The notes under the pieces are model-generated. The model was not told the DNA's origin. It saw nothing but the letters and a program-made list of their open reading frames with translations, and made no database searches. A stretch of DNA of 64,000 nt from Ilex aquifolium. Taxonomy: Eukaryota > Streptophyta > Magnoliopsida > Aquifoliales > Aquifoliaceae. The position numbers and the translations under genes are program-made. The DNA is taken from positions 32,851,244 through 32,915,243 of the forward strand of contig OX637393.1 of assembly GCA_951799425.1 (NCBI GenBank), in the 5' to 3' direction. Of the stretch, positions 12,485 to 23,345 are shown piece by piece. How positions within the stretch are numbered: position 1 is the first letter of the stretch; each line of letters begins with the position of its first letter.

Positions 12485-13209
12485 TCACCAGAATTCCTCT
12501 AGTGTGAAGGTCATCCGCACAACCAAGAAATGTGCCGACTTCGTAAACCGATCCACTATCACCCACACCGCGTCATGTCCCCGCTATATCTGTTGCAAAT
12601 GGGTCACAAAATCTATCGTGACGTGCTTCTACTTCCACTCAGCCACTTCCAAAGGCTGGAGCAACCCTGCTGGTCTCTAGTACTCAGCCTTGACCTGCTG
12701 ACATGTGAGATATCGGCTAACAAAGTCTCCAACATGCCTCTTCATCCCACTCTAGTAGGACTGGCGGCGAAGATCATGGTACATCTTTGTGCCACCGGGA
12801 TGTATAGCAAAATGGGAGCAATAGAACTCCCTAAGGATCTCCTCTCTCAGATCCGCAGACTAGGGAACCACAATCCTTCCCCTATACCGAAGACCACCAT
12901 CCGCGTGAATGGCCCAGCCCTCGTCACCTGTACCCGACTGTACCCGGTCCCTGATAGACAATATCTTCGTGTCATATCTCTGGGACTCAATCACCCTATT
13001 TAGTAAGGAAGACGTAGCCACCAAACTCCCCAAAGTGTCCTGAACCTGACTCCTATAGTGTAGCCAAACTGCCCTACAGTCTCGAGCATTTGTCACTCCC
13101 GGGAAACCACACTGGCCAAGACTCCCCGTGACTTCTGGCTGAGTGCATCAGCCACCACATTTGCTTTACCGGGATGGTAATGCAAAGTGAAGTCATAGTC
13201 CTCTAAATA
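12485..13209 (-). pseudogene. RNase H end and integrase zinc domain, broken
   Basis: Minus-strand fragments in several frames cover the end of RNase H ('[14 protein letters not shown]'-type motif near 13,140-13,195), the integrase zinc domain ('FAIHPGGTKMYHD' near 12,780-12,830) and the first catalytic Asp region ('KHVTIDFVTHL' near 12,600). The second Cys pair reads Y-L-T-C instead of C-L-T-C, a Cys-to-Tyr change. The frame is interrupted by stops near 13,209 and 12,485 and at other points. Confidence 0.75.
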
Positions 13210-14559
13210 CTACATCCACCTGCGTTGTCTCATGTTGAGGTCTCGCTGTGTGAAGATGTACTTCAGACTCTTATGATCCGAAAACACCTCGAATTGCTCA
13301 CCGTATAAATAGTGGCGCCAAGCCTTCAAAGCAAAGACAATGGCCGCCAAATCCATATCATGCGTAGGGTAATTATTCTCGTGGTTCTTTAACTGCCGAG
13401 AACCATAAGCCACCACCTTCTCGGACTGCATCAAAATACAATCAAGCCCTTCATTCGAGGCATCACAATATACTATGTACCTCTGTCCCCTTTTCGGGAC
13501 TATCAAAATAGGAGCTAAAGTAAGTCTCCCCTTTAACTCTTGGAATGCCCTCTCACACGAGTCGTCCCACTGAAACTTGACCTCCTTCCGGGTCAACCTC
13601 GTCATAGGTGCAGCTAGTTGGGAGAAGTCCTCAATGAACCTCCTATAATACCCTGCCAATCCCAAGAAACTGCTTATCTTGAAGACTAACTTCGGTCTCT
13701 CCCAGCTCATAACCGCTTCGACCTTCTCCGGGTCAACTGACACACCTGAAACCGACACTATGAGTCCCAAAAATTTCACCTCCGTAAGCCAAAATTCACA
13801 TTTGCTGAACTTGGCGTAACACTGATGGTCCCTCAAGGTCTGGAGAACAACCCTCAAGTGACCCTCATGCTCCTCCTCAGACTTAGAGTAGATCAGAATG
13901 TCATCAACAAAGACTACGACAAACTGATCTAGGTAGGGTTGAAACACCTTATGCATGAGATCCATGAATGCCGCCGGGGCATTCGTCAATCCGAAAGGCA
14001 TGACGATAAACTTGAAATGCCCATATCGCGTCCTAAATGTCATCTTAGGGATGTCCTCCTCCCTAACCCTCAACTGATGGTAACTCGTGCGTAGATCTAT
14101 CTTGGAGTAGACCCGCGCCCCTCTCAATTGATCAAAAAAATCATCAATCCTTGGCAAAGGGTACCTATTCTTAATGGTAACCCGATTCAACTGCCGTTAA
14201 TCTATACATAGTCGAAGGGTCTTGTCCTTATTCTTGGCAAACAATACCGGAGCGCCCCAAGGTGAGGTACTTGGTCTAATAAAACCCTTGTCCAACAATT
14301 CTGGCAATTGGACCTTGAGTTCTTGCAACTCAGCTGGTGCCATTCTATGCGGAGTCATAGAAATGAGTGATGTACCGGGGTGCAACTTAATAGTGAAGTC
14401 TACATTCCTATGTGGAGGTAATCCCGGTAGTTCATCCAGAAAAATGTCCTTATACTCACACACTATCCGAGGTAGACCAAACTCCTGTCTCGCCTCATCC
14501 TCCAGGGTAAGGCTCGCAAGCCAACCCATCAACTGCCCGTGCCAACGGGAATCATACAC
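13210..14559 (-). pseudogene. Gypsy reverse transcriptase-RNase H
   Basis: Two open stretches (14,197-14,559 and 13,210-14,190) share one frame and are separated by a single stop near 14,191. RT begins at '[20 protein letters not shown]', continues through 'LRLCID' and '[15 protein letters not shown]', and keeps the catalytic pair in '[14 protein letters not shown]'. RNase H follows with '[18 protein letters not shown]' and '[20 protein letters not shown]'. The enzyme copied element RNA to cDNA. The active-site residues look intact, so the damage is the nonsense codons. Length and order match the Tekay/Del family. Confidence 0.92.
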
Positions 14560-14562
14560 TAC

Positions 14563-14930
14563 TTAGGGTAAAGCGTCATGCTTTTTCCCCTGGAACTTGA
14601 AACAAACACCCTCCGGTGTGTAGACAGTGACCCTCTTACGATCACAATCAATGACGACCCGGTATGCCGTCAACCAATCCATCCCAAGGATGACATCAAA
14701 CTCTGATATGTCCATAAACTTAAGGTCCACAGTGAGTAGAATTCCCGAGATCTCTAGCTCACAGCCTTGACATATCTGATCAATACTCACCCTAGTCCCT
14801 AGGGGAGAACTCACATGCAATGGCTCTTCCAAGGTCTCAACCTCTAAGTCCAAATCTCTCACACATGATGCAGATATAAATGAATGAGATGCACCAGAAT
14901 CAAATAATACCCTTGCCCATAAACGAGAGA
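14563..14930 (-). pseudogene. Gypsy aspartic protease
   Basis: The active-site motif D-S-G-A-S-H-S-F can be read on the minus strand at about 14,890-14,915, just upstream of the first Met of the open fragment 14,563-14,862. The second protease signature is 'SEFDVILGMDWLTAYRVVID'. A stop separates it from RT. The enzyme would have processed the Gag-Pol polyprotein. The catalytic motif is intact here, unlike in element B (60.9 kb). Confidence 0.85.
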
Positions 14931-15200
14931 GTAGAAATATACCCTAAATAACTGACGGATCCACTGGCTCAGTCTGAGAAGTGATGGCGTAGATACGCCC
15001 CTAGGTCCCCGTAGTCCCGGCCTGTAAGCCCTGCCCTGCCCTCGACCTCGACCCATGCCCTGGCCCATCTGTCCTGATTGCGGGATCCCCGCACGTGAAG
15101 TAGTAGGGGCCTGTGTAGCACCCTAGAACTGATACTGGCTTCCCTGACCCATGGTGGGGTAAGGAGGTATGTATTGACTCTGTGGCTGTCCCACTGATGA

Positions 15201-16157
15201 CTAGGACTGAGGTGTCCCATAATTCTGAGATCCATGCCTCTGAGGACAATCCTGCCTCACGTGTCCCGGCTGGTGGCATAAATAGTAAGTCTTCTGACTT
15301 GCCTGATAGGTGGTCCTGAATTTTCCCCTACCTTGGGTGGATCGACCTTGGCTTTGATAGCTGCGGCCCTGTCCCTGGTGTCCCTGTGGGGTAGAAGTCC
15401 GTTGTCTCTTCCCCGAACTAGAAGAAGAGGATTGGCCCTCCTTCTTCTTGTCCTTAGCACCCGCTTCCCGAATGCTCTGTGCGTCATCAACCTCTCTCTC
15501 AATGGCCATAGCTGTCTCGACCATCGAGTCCAAGTCTTGTAGGCGGTGGCCCACAATTTTACCCCGGATGGATAATTTCAAGCCATCCTCAAACCTCCTC
15601 ACTTTGGCCATGTCTGTGGCCACGTAGTCATCGGCGAAACGGGCTAACTCAGTGAACTTAGCCATATACTCCATCACCGTCATAGTCCCTTGTTTCAAAT
15701 CCAAGAATTTCCGGGCTGTAGCATGTCGAACAGCCGATGGAAAGTACTTGCCTATGAAGAGCTCATGGAACTCTCCCCATGTCATCGCCTCTAGGTTCTT
15801 CAAGGCCCTTGCCCAATCCCACCACATATGGGCTTCTCCTTCTAGCTAGAATGTAGCTAGCCTTATCTTAGTGGCATCAGAGGTGATCTCCATGGCCTAT
15901 AAGATCTTGTTGTCGACTTGTTGGAACCAATGGTCGGCCACCATCAAATCTGCCCCTCCCATGAAAGTCGGAGGCTTGTGTGCCTTAAACTTCTGGAGGT
16001 TACTTGAGCCTCCTTGGCCCACATTGGTGCTAGCTTGTGCAATGGTAGCCGTCATAGTACCAATAGCCTCCATGAAGGTTTGTTGGTCAAAGGCCAGTGG
16101 TGGTTGGTTGTTGTTCCGCCCACCGCCTCGGTCGGGTCCCCTTCCTCTATTTGCCAT
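15201..16157 (-). pseudogene. Gypsy gag with zinc knuckle
   Basis: A single frame starting at 16,157 ('MANRGRGPDRGGGRNNNQPP') and running to 15,201, interrupted by stops near 15,897 and 15,848. The capsid-like core has 'FHELFIGKYFPSAVRHATAR', 'LKQGTMTVMEYMAKFTELAR' and 'RRFEDGLKLSIRGKI'. The zinc knuckle is Y-x2-C-x4-H-x4-C: its first Cys is Tyr, a TGT/TGC to TAT/TAC type change that should abolish zinc binding. The linker between the knuckle and protease (14,931-15,200) is shifted in frame. Confidence 0.88.
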
Positions 16158-16497
16158 CTACACACATGTCAAATAGCAACAGAGCATTTACTTAGTATCC
16201 TAAAGTAGGGATCAAGGTTGAACATTTGAGATTTCTCTCATTGTCTCACTAGTAGAGCGTGTGCCACCACTAGTAGACATTTACACCCTGAACCATCCCG
16301 TTCATTCTCTTTCCGACCCCCAAGGTTATGTTCGCTAACCCTAGTGTCTCTTTTCCACATACATTTCACCATGCATATAATTCATATAACATATAACACA
16401 TAACATGTAGCATATTAAAACACATAACATGAAATGTACAATGAATACAATGGTCTAGACCCATGCCCATCAAGCCCTAGGTAAATCGTATACCTAA
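16158..16497 (-). other. Tekay-like element leader
   Basis: 340 bp between the PBS and the gag start. It is non-coding and AT-rich near 16,360-16,440, with no other feature seen. The length is normal for an untranslated leader. Confidence 0.6.
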
Positions 16498-16510
16498 GCT
16501 CTGATACCAA
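16498..16510 (-). promoter_or_regulatory. Tekay-like primer binding site (tRNA-iMet)
   Basis: The minus strand reads TTGGTATCAGAGC two bases inside the 5' LTR. This complements the 3' end of initiator Met-tRNA, the common primer of plant copia and many gypsy elements. Confidence 0.9.
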
Positions 16511-16512
16511 GC

Positions 16513-17217
16513 TGTGACGCCCCAAAAAACGGGGGTCCTTTGTCAACCCGTTGATCACCCATCAACCCGCGGAATACCCATGGATACCGTGTAACTCGAT
16601 ATCATGCCATTATGCCCCATTTATCGGGATCCATAATTTAACAAAATTCAGGCAGAGTCTCCTTTGTTTGGGGAGCTCTACCCAAAATATAACCTGTGCA
16701 ATCAGAAAACATTGACCACACCGGGTCCATTTATGAGTAAATATTGACCACACCGGGTCCATTTATGAGTAGACATTGATCACACCGGGTCCATTTATCC
16801 ATACTCATATAACAACATGCAATGTTACATTAAAAATAGTCTATATGAATTCAATTACAATTCTTTTACATACATTACTTGCCCAAAAACTAACTTAGCG
16901 AATGTTTTACAAAAGCATAGTTTTTCGCAATAGTTTTACAAAACATGAATTAAAAGCCACAAGTCGGCTTCTCTTCATCCTTGAGGCCCCAAATACGAGC
17001 CGTCCACAGGTGTACAACCCGTACCTGAAATATTTTCCCATAAAGGGTGAGCCACGCTCAATAGGGTATCTCCTAAAGAGGCCACTCCCCAACCTAAGTG
17101 CATATGAAATGTTCACATGCAACATTCAACAAGCCACAAAACATTCCAATCAAAAATATACAATTCAATGTTGGAAATCATCATGCCATGCCATGAAATG
17201 AGGTGAGACTCATTCAT
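16513..17217 (-). repeat. Tekay-like element 5' LTR, truncated
   Basis: It matches the other LTR from TGTGACG to 'gagactcattcat', then stops abruptly. 'acggaatataat', which follows, is Copia-1 sequence and recurs about 60 bp downstream. About 1.4 kb of LTR and the target duplication are missing, so this end was lost by a deletion after insertion. Confidence 0.9.
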
Positions 17218-18007
17218 ACGGAATATAATCAATAAATAAAATATTGTGCTTTAATAAATCATAAAAATTTGTACATTATACGGAATATAATGAATATATG
17301 TATGACACAAAGTTCGATTATCTGTGCACATAATCTAAAGACATAACATAAAATATTTTTGGGTCTTTTAATATAGCCTACACATTACGCTATGCATAAT
17401 GCGTAACTAGTTGATCACAATATGTGATTAATTATCCACATCGATAACTATAATCTCATCACTGATACGGCTAATAAAAATATGGCTATATAGGCATCAG
17501 TTATGATAAATACTACCCAATAATTCAGTACACCCAAAATATTAAATAGAAATATTTAGGTTGCAACCACAGTTAAAGCAAAACCCATGAAAATTAGTAG
17601 CAATGCAAATTCATGTCCTCATCTTAATTACCTCAAATATTAAGTTGTGAGTACGCAAGGGCAATAGTGACGGAAAAGCTGTAGCCCTTATGTTTATTCA
17701 ATGCATAATAGTTTAGTCATGGCCCATAAATTGAATAACCAATAAATAAAATAATGGACAACTATTAATTAGTACGACACAAAAAATAGTAAACAAATAT
17801 AACATGGGTAATGGGAGTTGCCATTCTTTAGTCTTCAGTTGCTGACAAACGCAAGGTATTGAAGGCGAAGACATGACAACAATAAGTACGAATGAAAATT
17901 TCAAATTACAAGCAATCCTAGTAATTATGATCCGACAGACGAACGTCATCATGAAATATTCGATTAAAGTTTCTTTAATGGAAAATCAAGAGAGTTCATA
18001 ACACGAC
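17218..18007 (-). pseudogene. Copia-1 5' interior, decayed
   Basis: The remainder of Copia-1 between the gypsy insertion and the PBS. It should hold protease and gag but is only about 790 bp long, so most of gag is deleted. The longest minus-strand frame (17,713-17,952) shows no motif I can identify. 'acggaatataat' occurs twice (17,218 and about 17,280). Confidence 0.5.
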
Positions 18008-18019
18008 CTCTTGATACCA
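18008..18019 (-). promoter_or_regulatory. Copia-1 primer binding site, slightly decayed
   Basis: The minus strand reads TGGTATCAAGAG just inside the right LTR. It matches the initiator Met-tRNA complement TGGTATCAGAG apart from one inserted A. Confidence 0.75.
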
Positions 18020-18021
18020 CA

Positions 18022-18498
18022 TGTAAACTTTGTTTGATCAAAGAAATCAATCAAATCCTAATTCCAAGATCTAGAACAATCATGATTTTCACATACTCAT
18101 AATAATTATAATGTAGAATTAAAAATAGCATAATCAACATACTTGGAGTCATTATTGCAAGCCTTGAATTACTTGATCAAGAATTGAACCATCCTTTGGT
18201 GTAGCCCGAAAATCGGTTTCTCTCTCCTAACCTTTATTCGTATGATACACAATTCGATGTGACATGTTTATGTTTATAGGTAGAGAGAGGACCGGTTCCC
18301 TAGTTCAACATAAACTCTATTTTCCATCAAAATAAAACATCAGGAAACCACTTCTTCTCATTGACCAATCAGAAAACATTAGTTATACCGGTTAGATTAG
18401 GATTGGTAACTTTATCATTATCTAACCCAAATTAATTATTTAATAATAATCAATAAAATCACATGTGCCAAATCAAGTGGGCCACATTAATTCTTACA
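18022..18498 (-). repeat. Copia-1 5' LTR (right copy)
   Basis: 477 bp, TGTAAA...TTACA. It pairs with 3,835-4,312 and is followed by GTTTA, the right half of the imperfect target duplication. Confidence 0.92.
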
Positions 18499-18770
18499 GT
18501 TTAGACCAGTAGTGGACAATGTAAAGTGTTGGGGTGTCAGTCACGGTGACTGAAGAATGAAAGTGTTAATGTTATGTATCTATATATTTGTCCATAATGA
18601 TTTGCATCTTTATAGCATAATGAATCATAGATCCTCCAGTCGGTCAAGATCGGATGGGGAGGGAGGGTTCTTATGCCCCCGTTATGGCTGCAGGAGGTGA
18701 CAGGCAACGTCAAGGAACTGAAAATAGTAAATAGAATCAATTATATATGGTCCAGAGATTATTTAAGGCA

Positions 18771-19700
18771 ATGACACAAATAACAACACAATAGGCTCGA
18801 TTTATTGAGTTACAAAAAGAAATACAGGCAATTGCTCGGGTAGGGCAACCAATACCATGTGGTGAGCCACGTAGTGCCATTCATGAAAGACTTATGAAAC
18901 TGGGGCCTCCACATTTTTAGTGTTGAAAAAGGAAGCTCAGATTTGGGGAGGCAACAAAACGACTACTGATTACGTTGATTACTAACAATGAAACTCTTGT
19001 GGCAGTATGGGTTTCCCTGGATTAGTTTGTGAGTGTGTTTAGTGCCAAGTATTTTGCAGGATTGTATTGATATGAGAATAAACAAACTTTTATAGGGTTG
19101 ACTTGAGGGAACATGTATGTGCCTGCGTATGAAGATCGATTTATTACTGTATTCCGTTTTGCTTCGACTTTTGTTTAGACTGATGACATAAAATGCAAGA
19201 GATTGTAGTGGAGATTAGATTTCGCTATTCGAATGCATATTTTAGCTTTCAAATTAATAGACTATGTTGCTTTGATAAATAAACCTGTGGTTGTTGAAAA
19301 AAATATGCAAGAATCAGGCGAGTCCATGTGAACAGTATAAGAAAAGATGACTTGACACTGCACCAGCTAAAGATCAAAATTAGAGGGGCGAATATCGGGA
19401 CTGAAGAAGCAGGGACCTCAGTTTTCGCAGAGTAATGGTGAGGCACATAATAGGATATCCGGTAGTTCAAGGTGTTAGAGCTCTTTCAGATTTCGTTCAG
19501 GACAACAGGGTGGAATGCCTTTAAATAGTTGTATCAGAGGCAGTGTTTGTTAGCAGTTTGGTTTTGAAAGGCATATATATCCAGGAATTGTGTGGTCATG
19601 ACAACAGGGGAGTAATTTGGATTATGCTATGAGTGTGGACAGATAAGACATGTAAGTTGAGATTACCCGGCTGGCTGTGAGTAGTGTAACCTCTGGGGTA
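18771..19700 (+). pseudogene. Gypsy gag relic
   Basis: Plus-strand fragments in shifting frames read like a Ty3/gypsy gag. A capsid-like piece with 'FSAKYFAGLY', 'LTxGNM' and 'YEDRFITVFRFASTFV' lies at about 19,030-19,180, and 'RLDFAIRMHILAFKLIDYVAL' at about 19,210-19,275. A zinc knuckle C-Y-E-C-G-Q-I-R-H-V-S-stop-D-Y lies at about 19,625-19,670 and has its last Cys changed to Tyr. No LTRs or pol domains can be tied to it. It is a very old fragment, identified only by scattered motifs. Confidence 0.6.
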
Positions 19701-19760
19701 GAGGTTCATTTGAGACTATACATAGAGGAAGAGGAGGAGCCGACGGTAGTTCTAGATCAC

Positions 19761-20411
19761 ATGATCGAGTTTTTTTTTTTTTTTTTTTGGCAATGGCAAA
19801 GTAGGATGTATGTGCCTCATAACATTGTGACATGCATGTGTTCTATTTTTGGTTGAGATACAAGCATTTCCGTAAACCGTGGCTCTACACTTCTACTTGT
19901 TTCATGTGCATTTTAGCATGCATTGGTACCAACCCTCTACACTTATTGGATAATTGTTTGTCTATTTCCACTACTGTGGGTGAGGTGGTATTCGTAAAGA
20001 CTATATACAAGGGTTTGTTTCGCATATGGTTGCGCATATTTGATTCTTTTTGATATTTGAGATTTTGAATTAATGTTTAATGATAAAAAAAAAAAAACCT
20101 AATGTTGGGTATGAATTGGTTGTCTGCATGTCATGTCTTCCATAGATTGATTTAGAAAAGAGGTTATTTTTTAGATGCTAGATTAGCCTGAATTTAGATT
20201 TTATTGTGATTGAAAAAAAATGACTTCTAATTATCTAATATCAGCAATCAAAGCACGAATGTTACTTATAAAAGGTTATGAAAACTATTTGGCTGATGTG
20301 AAATATGAGTAAGGACGAGGTGAATGTATCAGATTTAAAAAGAACTCGGATGAAACAAGAAAAGTACATAATTCTGAACCTAATTATAATTATTCATCAT
20401 TCTTTATCAGA
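19761..20411. other. Non-coding, AT-rich
   Basis: The stretch includes an 18-bp poly-T near 19,771 and an A-run near 20,086. The frame at 19,832-20,053 has no recognisable family or coding context. No feature seen. Confidence 0.5.
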
Positions 20412-20600
20412 GTACTGACTTAAGCACGAGAGGGTCGACCCCCGAAGCTCCCTCTCCGATGTTCAACTTCTTTGGTTGATTTCCAAAGCTCCGAATAGCT
20501 GATCTGGACCCTCGGAGAGCTGACGTACGTGGACCCTTGGAAGGCTGATTTGGAAGTTAACAAAGTTCAACCCAGTTTACATGGAGGTTGGTGAAAATTC
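20412..20600. repeat. Probable Tat-lineage LTR fragment
   Basis: 'tactgacttaagcacgagagggtc' context (18-20 bp of it in a row here), followed by 'cccccgaagctccctctccg', resembles the R/U5 part of plant Tat (Retand/Ogre-type) LTRs, which commonly carry 'CTGACTT..AGCRTCGGAGGGTC'. This is recognition from memory of the family pattern. No paired end was found. Confidence 0.4.
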
Positions 20601-20640
20601 TGCCCCAACTAAGTTGAATGTTAAAAATAGAATACTAAAT

Positions 20641-22552
20641 AATACTTTGTTGTTAAGTGTATCTAGTTGTCTTGAGAACACAAGTGATTATGTCTTGGAT
20701 CTTGTTATGTGATTAATGGTCTAGGAAAGTGAGTGGTCAAGATGTATCTTGCAACCTATATGTATGTTGAAAATATGGAATACATGTATGGAAAATTATT
20801 TCAAAAGACTAAGGTACATTGTCTTTGTTTTATCTATCACAAATATACAAAAGTTGAAATTATAGCGGACATTGAATTTCGGAGAATCCAGAGATTTGCA
20901 CTTTGAAATATTTTGAATTCACTTTATAGGCTAAAGAGATAAAGTCAAAATAACAAATGTGAAAGAAGGAAGTAGAACAGACATGCGTGCTTAGGCCTTT
21001 TAAGTGTTGTGGTGGAAGAAAAAAAGCTCCCTGTGTATGTTTACTCTGTCTCTCATTTTGCAGTTACTTTGCATTCTGTTCTCTTTCCAAAGGTGTTTGA
21101 AAGATGTTCTAATAGACACAAGTGTCATGCTTTCATGTATATCTCCTTGACGTGATTGCTTCTACTTTTGGCAACAGTTCACCGACTAAGTCTGTCATAG
21201 GATCAAATTTGGAATATAATTTGTGTGATCACTTTGATTATCAATCTTTTAAATAGGTCACTTAATCTCTCAAGTCATTAAAAAAAATGCCCTTTAAATA
21301 TGATCACGTGAGATGAACGTGCTCCCATCCGTTAGTCAACTTAAGCTGTTATTGTCAAATAGTACTCAACATAATTTGAGAGTTGATGAAAATTTGCATT
21401 AGCAGGAGTTTCAAAGCTGATTCCACTTTTACTTCTTTTTTTCTTGATAGAGTTGGATTTGCTCATTTCTATAAAATGGTTATATTTCTTTAGGACACCA
21501 TTTCATCATGACTTAGAGTCCTTGGGTGTTATTGATATACAGGTAATCTACAATCTTTTCATCTAAAAACATCTCACCATGGCGTGCACAAGTCAGATTT
21601 GTAATGATAACCTGTTAAAAATACTCCAAATTAAGTAGTCTTTTATTTTTTTTACCAATGACTGTTTTAACCTAAAATTATTATAACTGCTACAAAAAGA
21701 ACTTGCAATATGCACAATCGTTGGCAAATCATACGTATTAGGTCAATGAGTTTGGCTTGTGAGATTCAAATTTAGGATCTGAAGGTATTAATCATTGAAA
21801 TTTTATTATTTGAACAACTTTAATGAGTTTTTAATTTCTCGGGGTGTATTTAGTAGTAGTAATAAAGGAATTATATTCTCCCAACCCTAAAGTCAGGCAA
21901 TCACATGGTGATGGATTAATATTGATTCTATGCAAGATTTTGATTCTCCGCAGACCACATAAGAAAATGACAATCCAACCAAGAATACCAGGCTTTAAAA
22001 AATTCCCTTTCAAAAAACCAACACAAGGAAAGCTTAACAATCATTTGGCCTTCTTATGTATTCAGATCCTGCACAACAAAGATAGGTTTGCATCGCACCT
22101 ATTCTTCCTCCATTATTTTTTTGATTTAAATAGGCTTTACTGATATGATATAAAATACTGAAAAGATTATGTTCTTCAAAAGTATCGGTGTCCACAAGGC
22201 GAAGTAGACTTGATTTAAGTTTTTGATTAAGGAGTTATTAATTAAAGTTTAAAATATGCATTCCAATGGCAACAAAGATATGATGTTTGCATTGACTGAT
22301 TCTTCAAAATATTTCTAGGCCAGTAGAAATCCTCTTTTTCAAGATACAAATGAATCAAATCAAGATGAGAATCAAATTATCAGACTCGATTAGCCCATAG
22401 ACTCAAGATTTCGAGTCGTACTGTATAATCTCGTAGAATCAATTCTCTCCCTTGCTGGTTTTCAACTTACTCTTGTTTCTATGTTTTGGAACACGCTTTC
22501 AATGTGAAATCCAGGAAAGCGTGAAACGTGTTTTGAAAATATATTTTCATAC
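20641..22552. other. Non-coding, AT-rich
   Basis: Small overlapping frames around 21,831-22,143 occur on both strands with no recognisable family. I see no repeat, RNA gene or TE structure that I can support. Confidence 0.5.
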
Positions 22553-23340
22553 TGATGATGATGGATTTAAGTTTAGACTCACTCCAAAGTCCAAAACCTC
22601 TTGGGCTCATGCGGAATGACCCAAGCGTCTCATCTAGATGGTATTTATCGGACTCGGGCTGGACCACAGTCCGGTCCCATAGAAGCCCACAATAACCCAG
22701 CTCAAAATAGATATCAGTTTGGCATCAACAAATTCGATTCAGATACCTGCTCAGGAGTGAGGAGTTTGGCACCAGTCAAATTGCCAATTGTCGTACCACG
22801 ACACATGGATAAAAGACAAGGGGACAGTACCTAACAACTGTAATGAATGAATATCCGTTTGTAGTGGAGATGGCTCACGTACTCTGTTCAAGGCATAGTG
22901 GGCGTAGGAAAACATAAGGGGTGACAGGTCCAGTAACAGGACAAACAAGGAGGGGACCACATAATTAGTTAGGAAAGGAGCCACCACAAAACCCTAACGA
23001 TGAGATGTATAAATAACAAACGATACTACTATGTAAATAGAGATATGAAAGAGACATCTCCCAGCAGGAAGAACCTAGGAAACACTCTATAAATGGCTTC
23101 TAGTCAAATCTCTTGCAAGAAAAATCTTCTTCTTGAAGTAACATAATTCCAAAGGAGTAAGAGCCTCCCTTATAGTGGATGTAACCTCAGTCCTCTGTCT
23201 AAGGTGAACCACTAATATTACTATCTTTATCTTACCTTCAACACTTAGCACGTTTTCTGTCACATAGACACATATTCATTCTCTCTGAACCACACCCCAA
23301 ATTGTTCTGTAATTGAGTCAGTTAATTTCGAGCACCATCA
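22553..23340 (+). repeat. Probable solo LTR (TGATG...CATCA), Tat-like
   Basis: 788 bp with terminal TGATG/CATCA, flanked by CATAC (22,548-22,552) and GATAC (23,341-23,345), a 4 of 5 match consistent with a decayed target duplication. It contains a TATA-like 'gtataaataa' near 23,006 and a U5-like 3' part ending 'tttcgagcaccatca'. These ends resemble the termini of the Tat element at 35.8-47.4 kb (TGATGATACC...). No internal domain is attached. The family assignment is inference. Confidence 0.5.
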
Positions 23341-23345
23341 GATAC

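Larger units (their letters stand above)
9387..17217 (-). mobile_element. Tekay/Del-like Ty3/gypsy chromovirus, minus strand, 5' LTR truncated
   Basis: The left (3') LTR at 9,387-11,517 is complete. The right (5') LTR starts at 16,513 but keeps only about 705 of 2,131 bp. A PBS complementary to initiator Met-tRNA and a PPT are present at the expected inner edges. The domain order on the minus strand is gag, zinc knuckle, protease, RT-RNase H, integrase and a C-terminal chromodomain-like segment, which is the Tekay/Del chromovirus arrangement. All coding parts contain stops or frame changes. It is inserted in Copia-1. The target duplication cannot be verified because the right end is missing. 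Confidence 0.9.
3835..18498 (-). mobile_element. Copia-1: old Ty1/copia element, minus strand, host of nested insertions
   Basis: The boundaries come from a pair of direct repeats, 3,835-4,312 and 18,022-18,498, both starting TGTAAA and ending TTACA. The flanks are GTCTA (3,830-3,834) and GTTTA (18,499-18,503), a 5-bp target duplication with one mismatch. A PPT adjoins the left LTR and a Met-tRNA-type PBS adjoins the right LTR, so transcription ran right to left. Relics of GAG_pre-integrase, integrase and RT/RNase H occur at 9.0-9.4, 8.6-8.8 and 7.4-7.6 kb in the order expected for copia. Two gypsy insertions (4,825-7,237 and 9,387-17,217) make up most of the length. By eye the LTRs differ at about 32 positions plus one indel in 477 bp, which makes this the oldest dated element in the window. 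It is not autonomous. Confidence 0.9.

Noticed and set aside
12530-13003. 157-codon plus-strand frame and similar ones across 11.6-16.2 kb
   Set aside because: These are antisense shadows of the minus-strand gypsy gag-pol, without their own motifs.
18532-18552. Dyad 'cagtcacggtgactg' as a possible regulatory or att site
   Set aside because: A single isolated 15-bp dyad with no partner copy or adjoining gene.
22601-22987. Short frames on both strands
   Set aside because: They fall within the probable solo LTR, overlap each other and have no domain.
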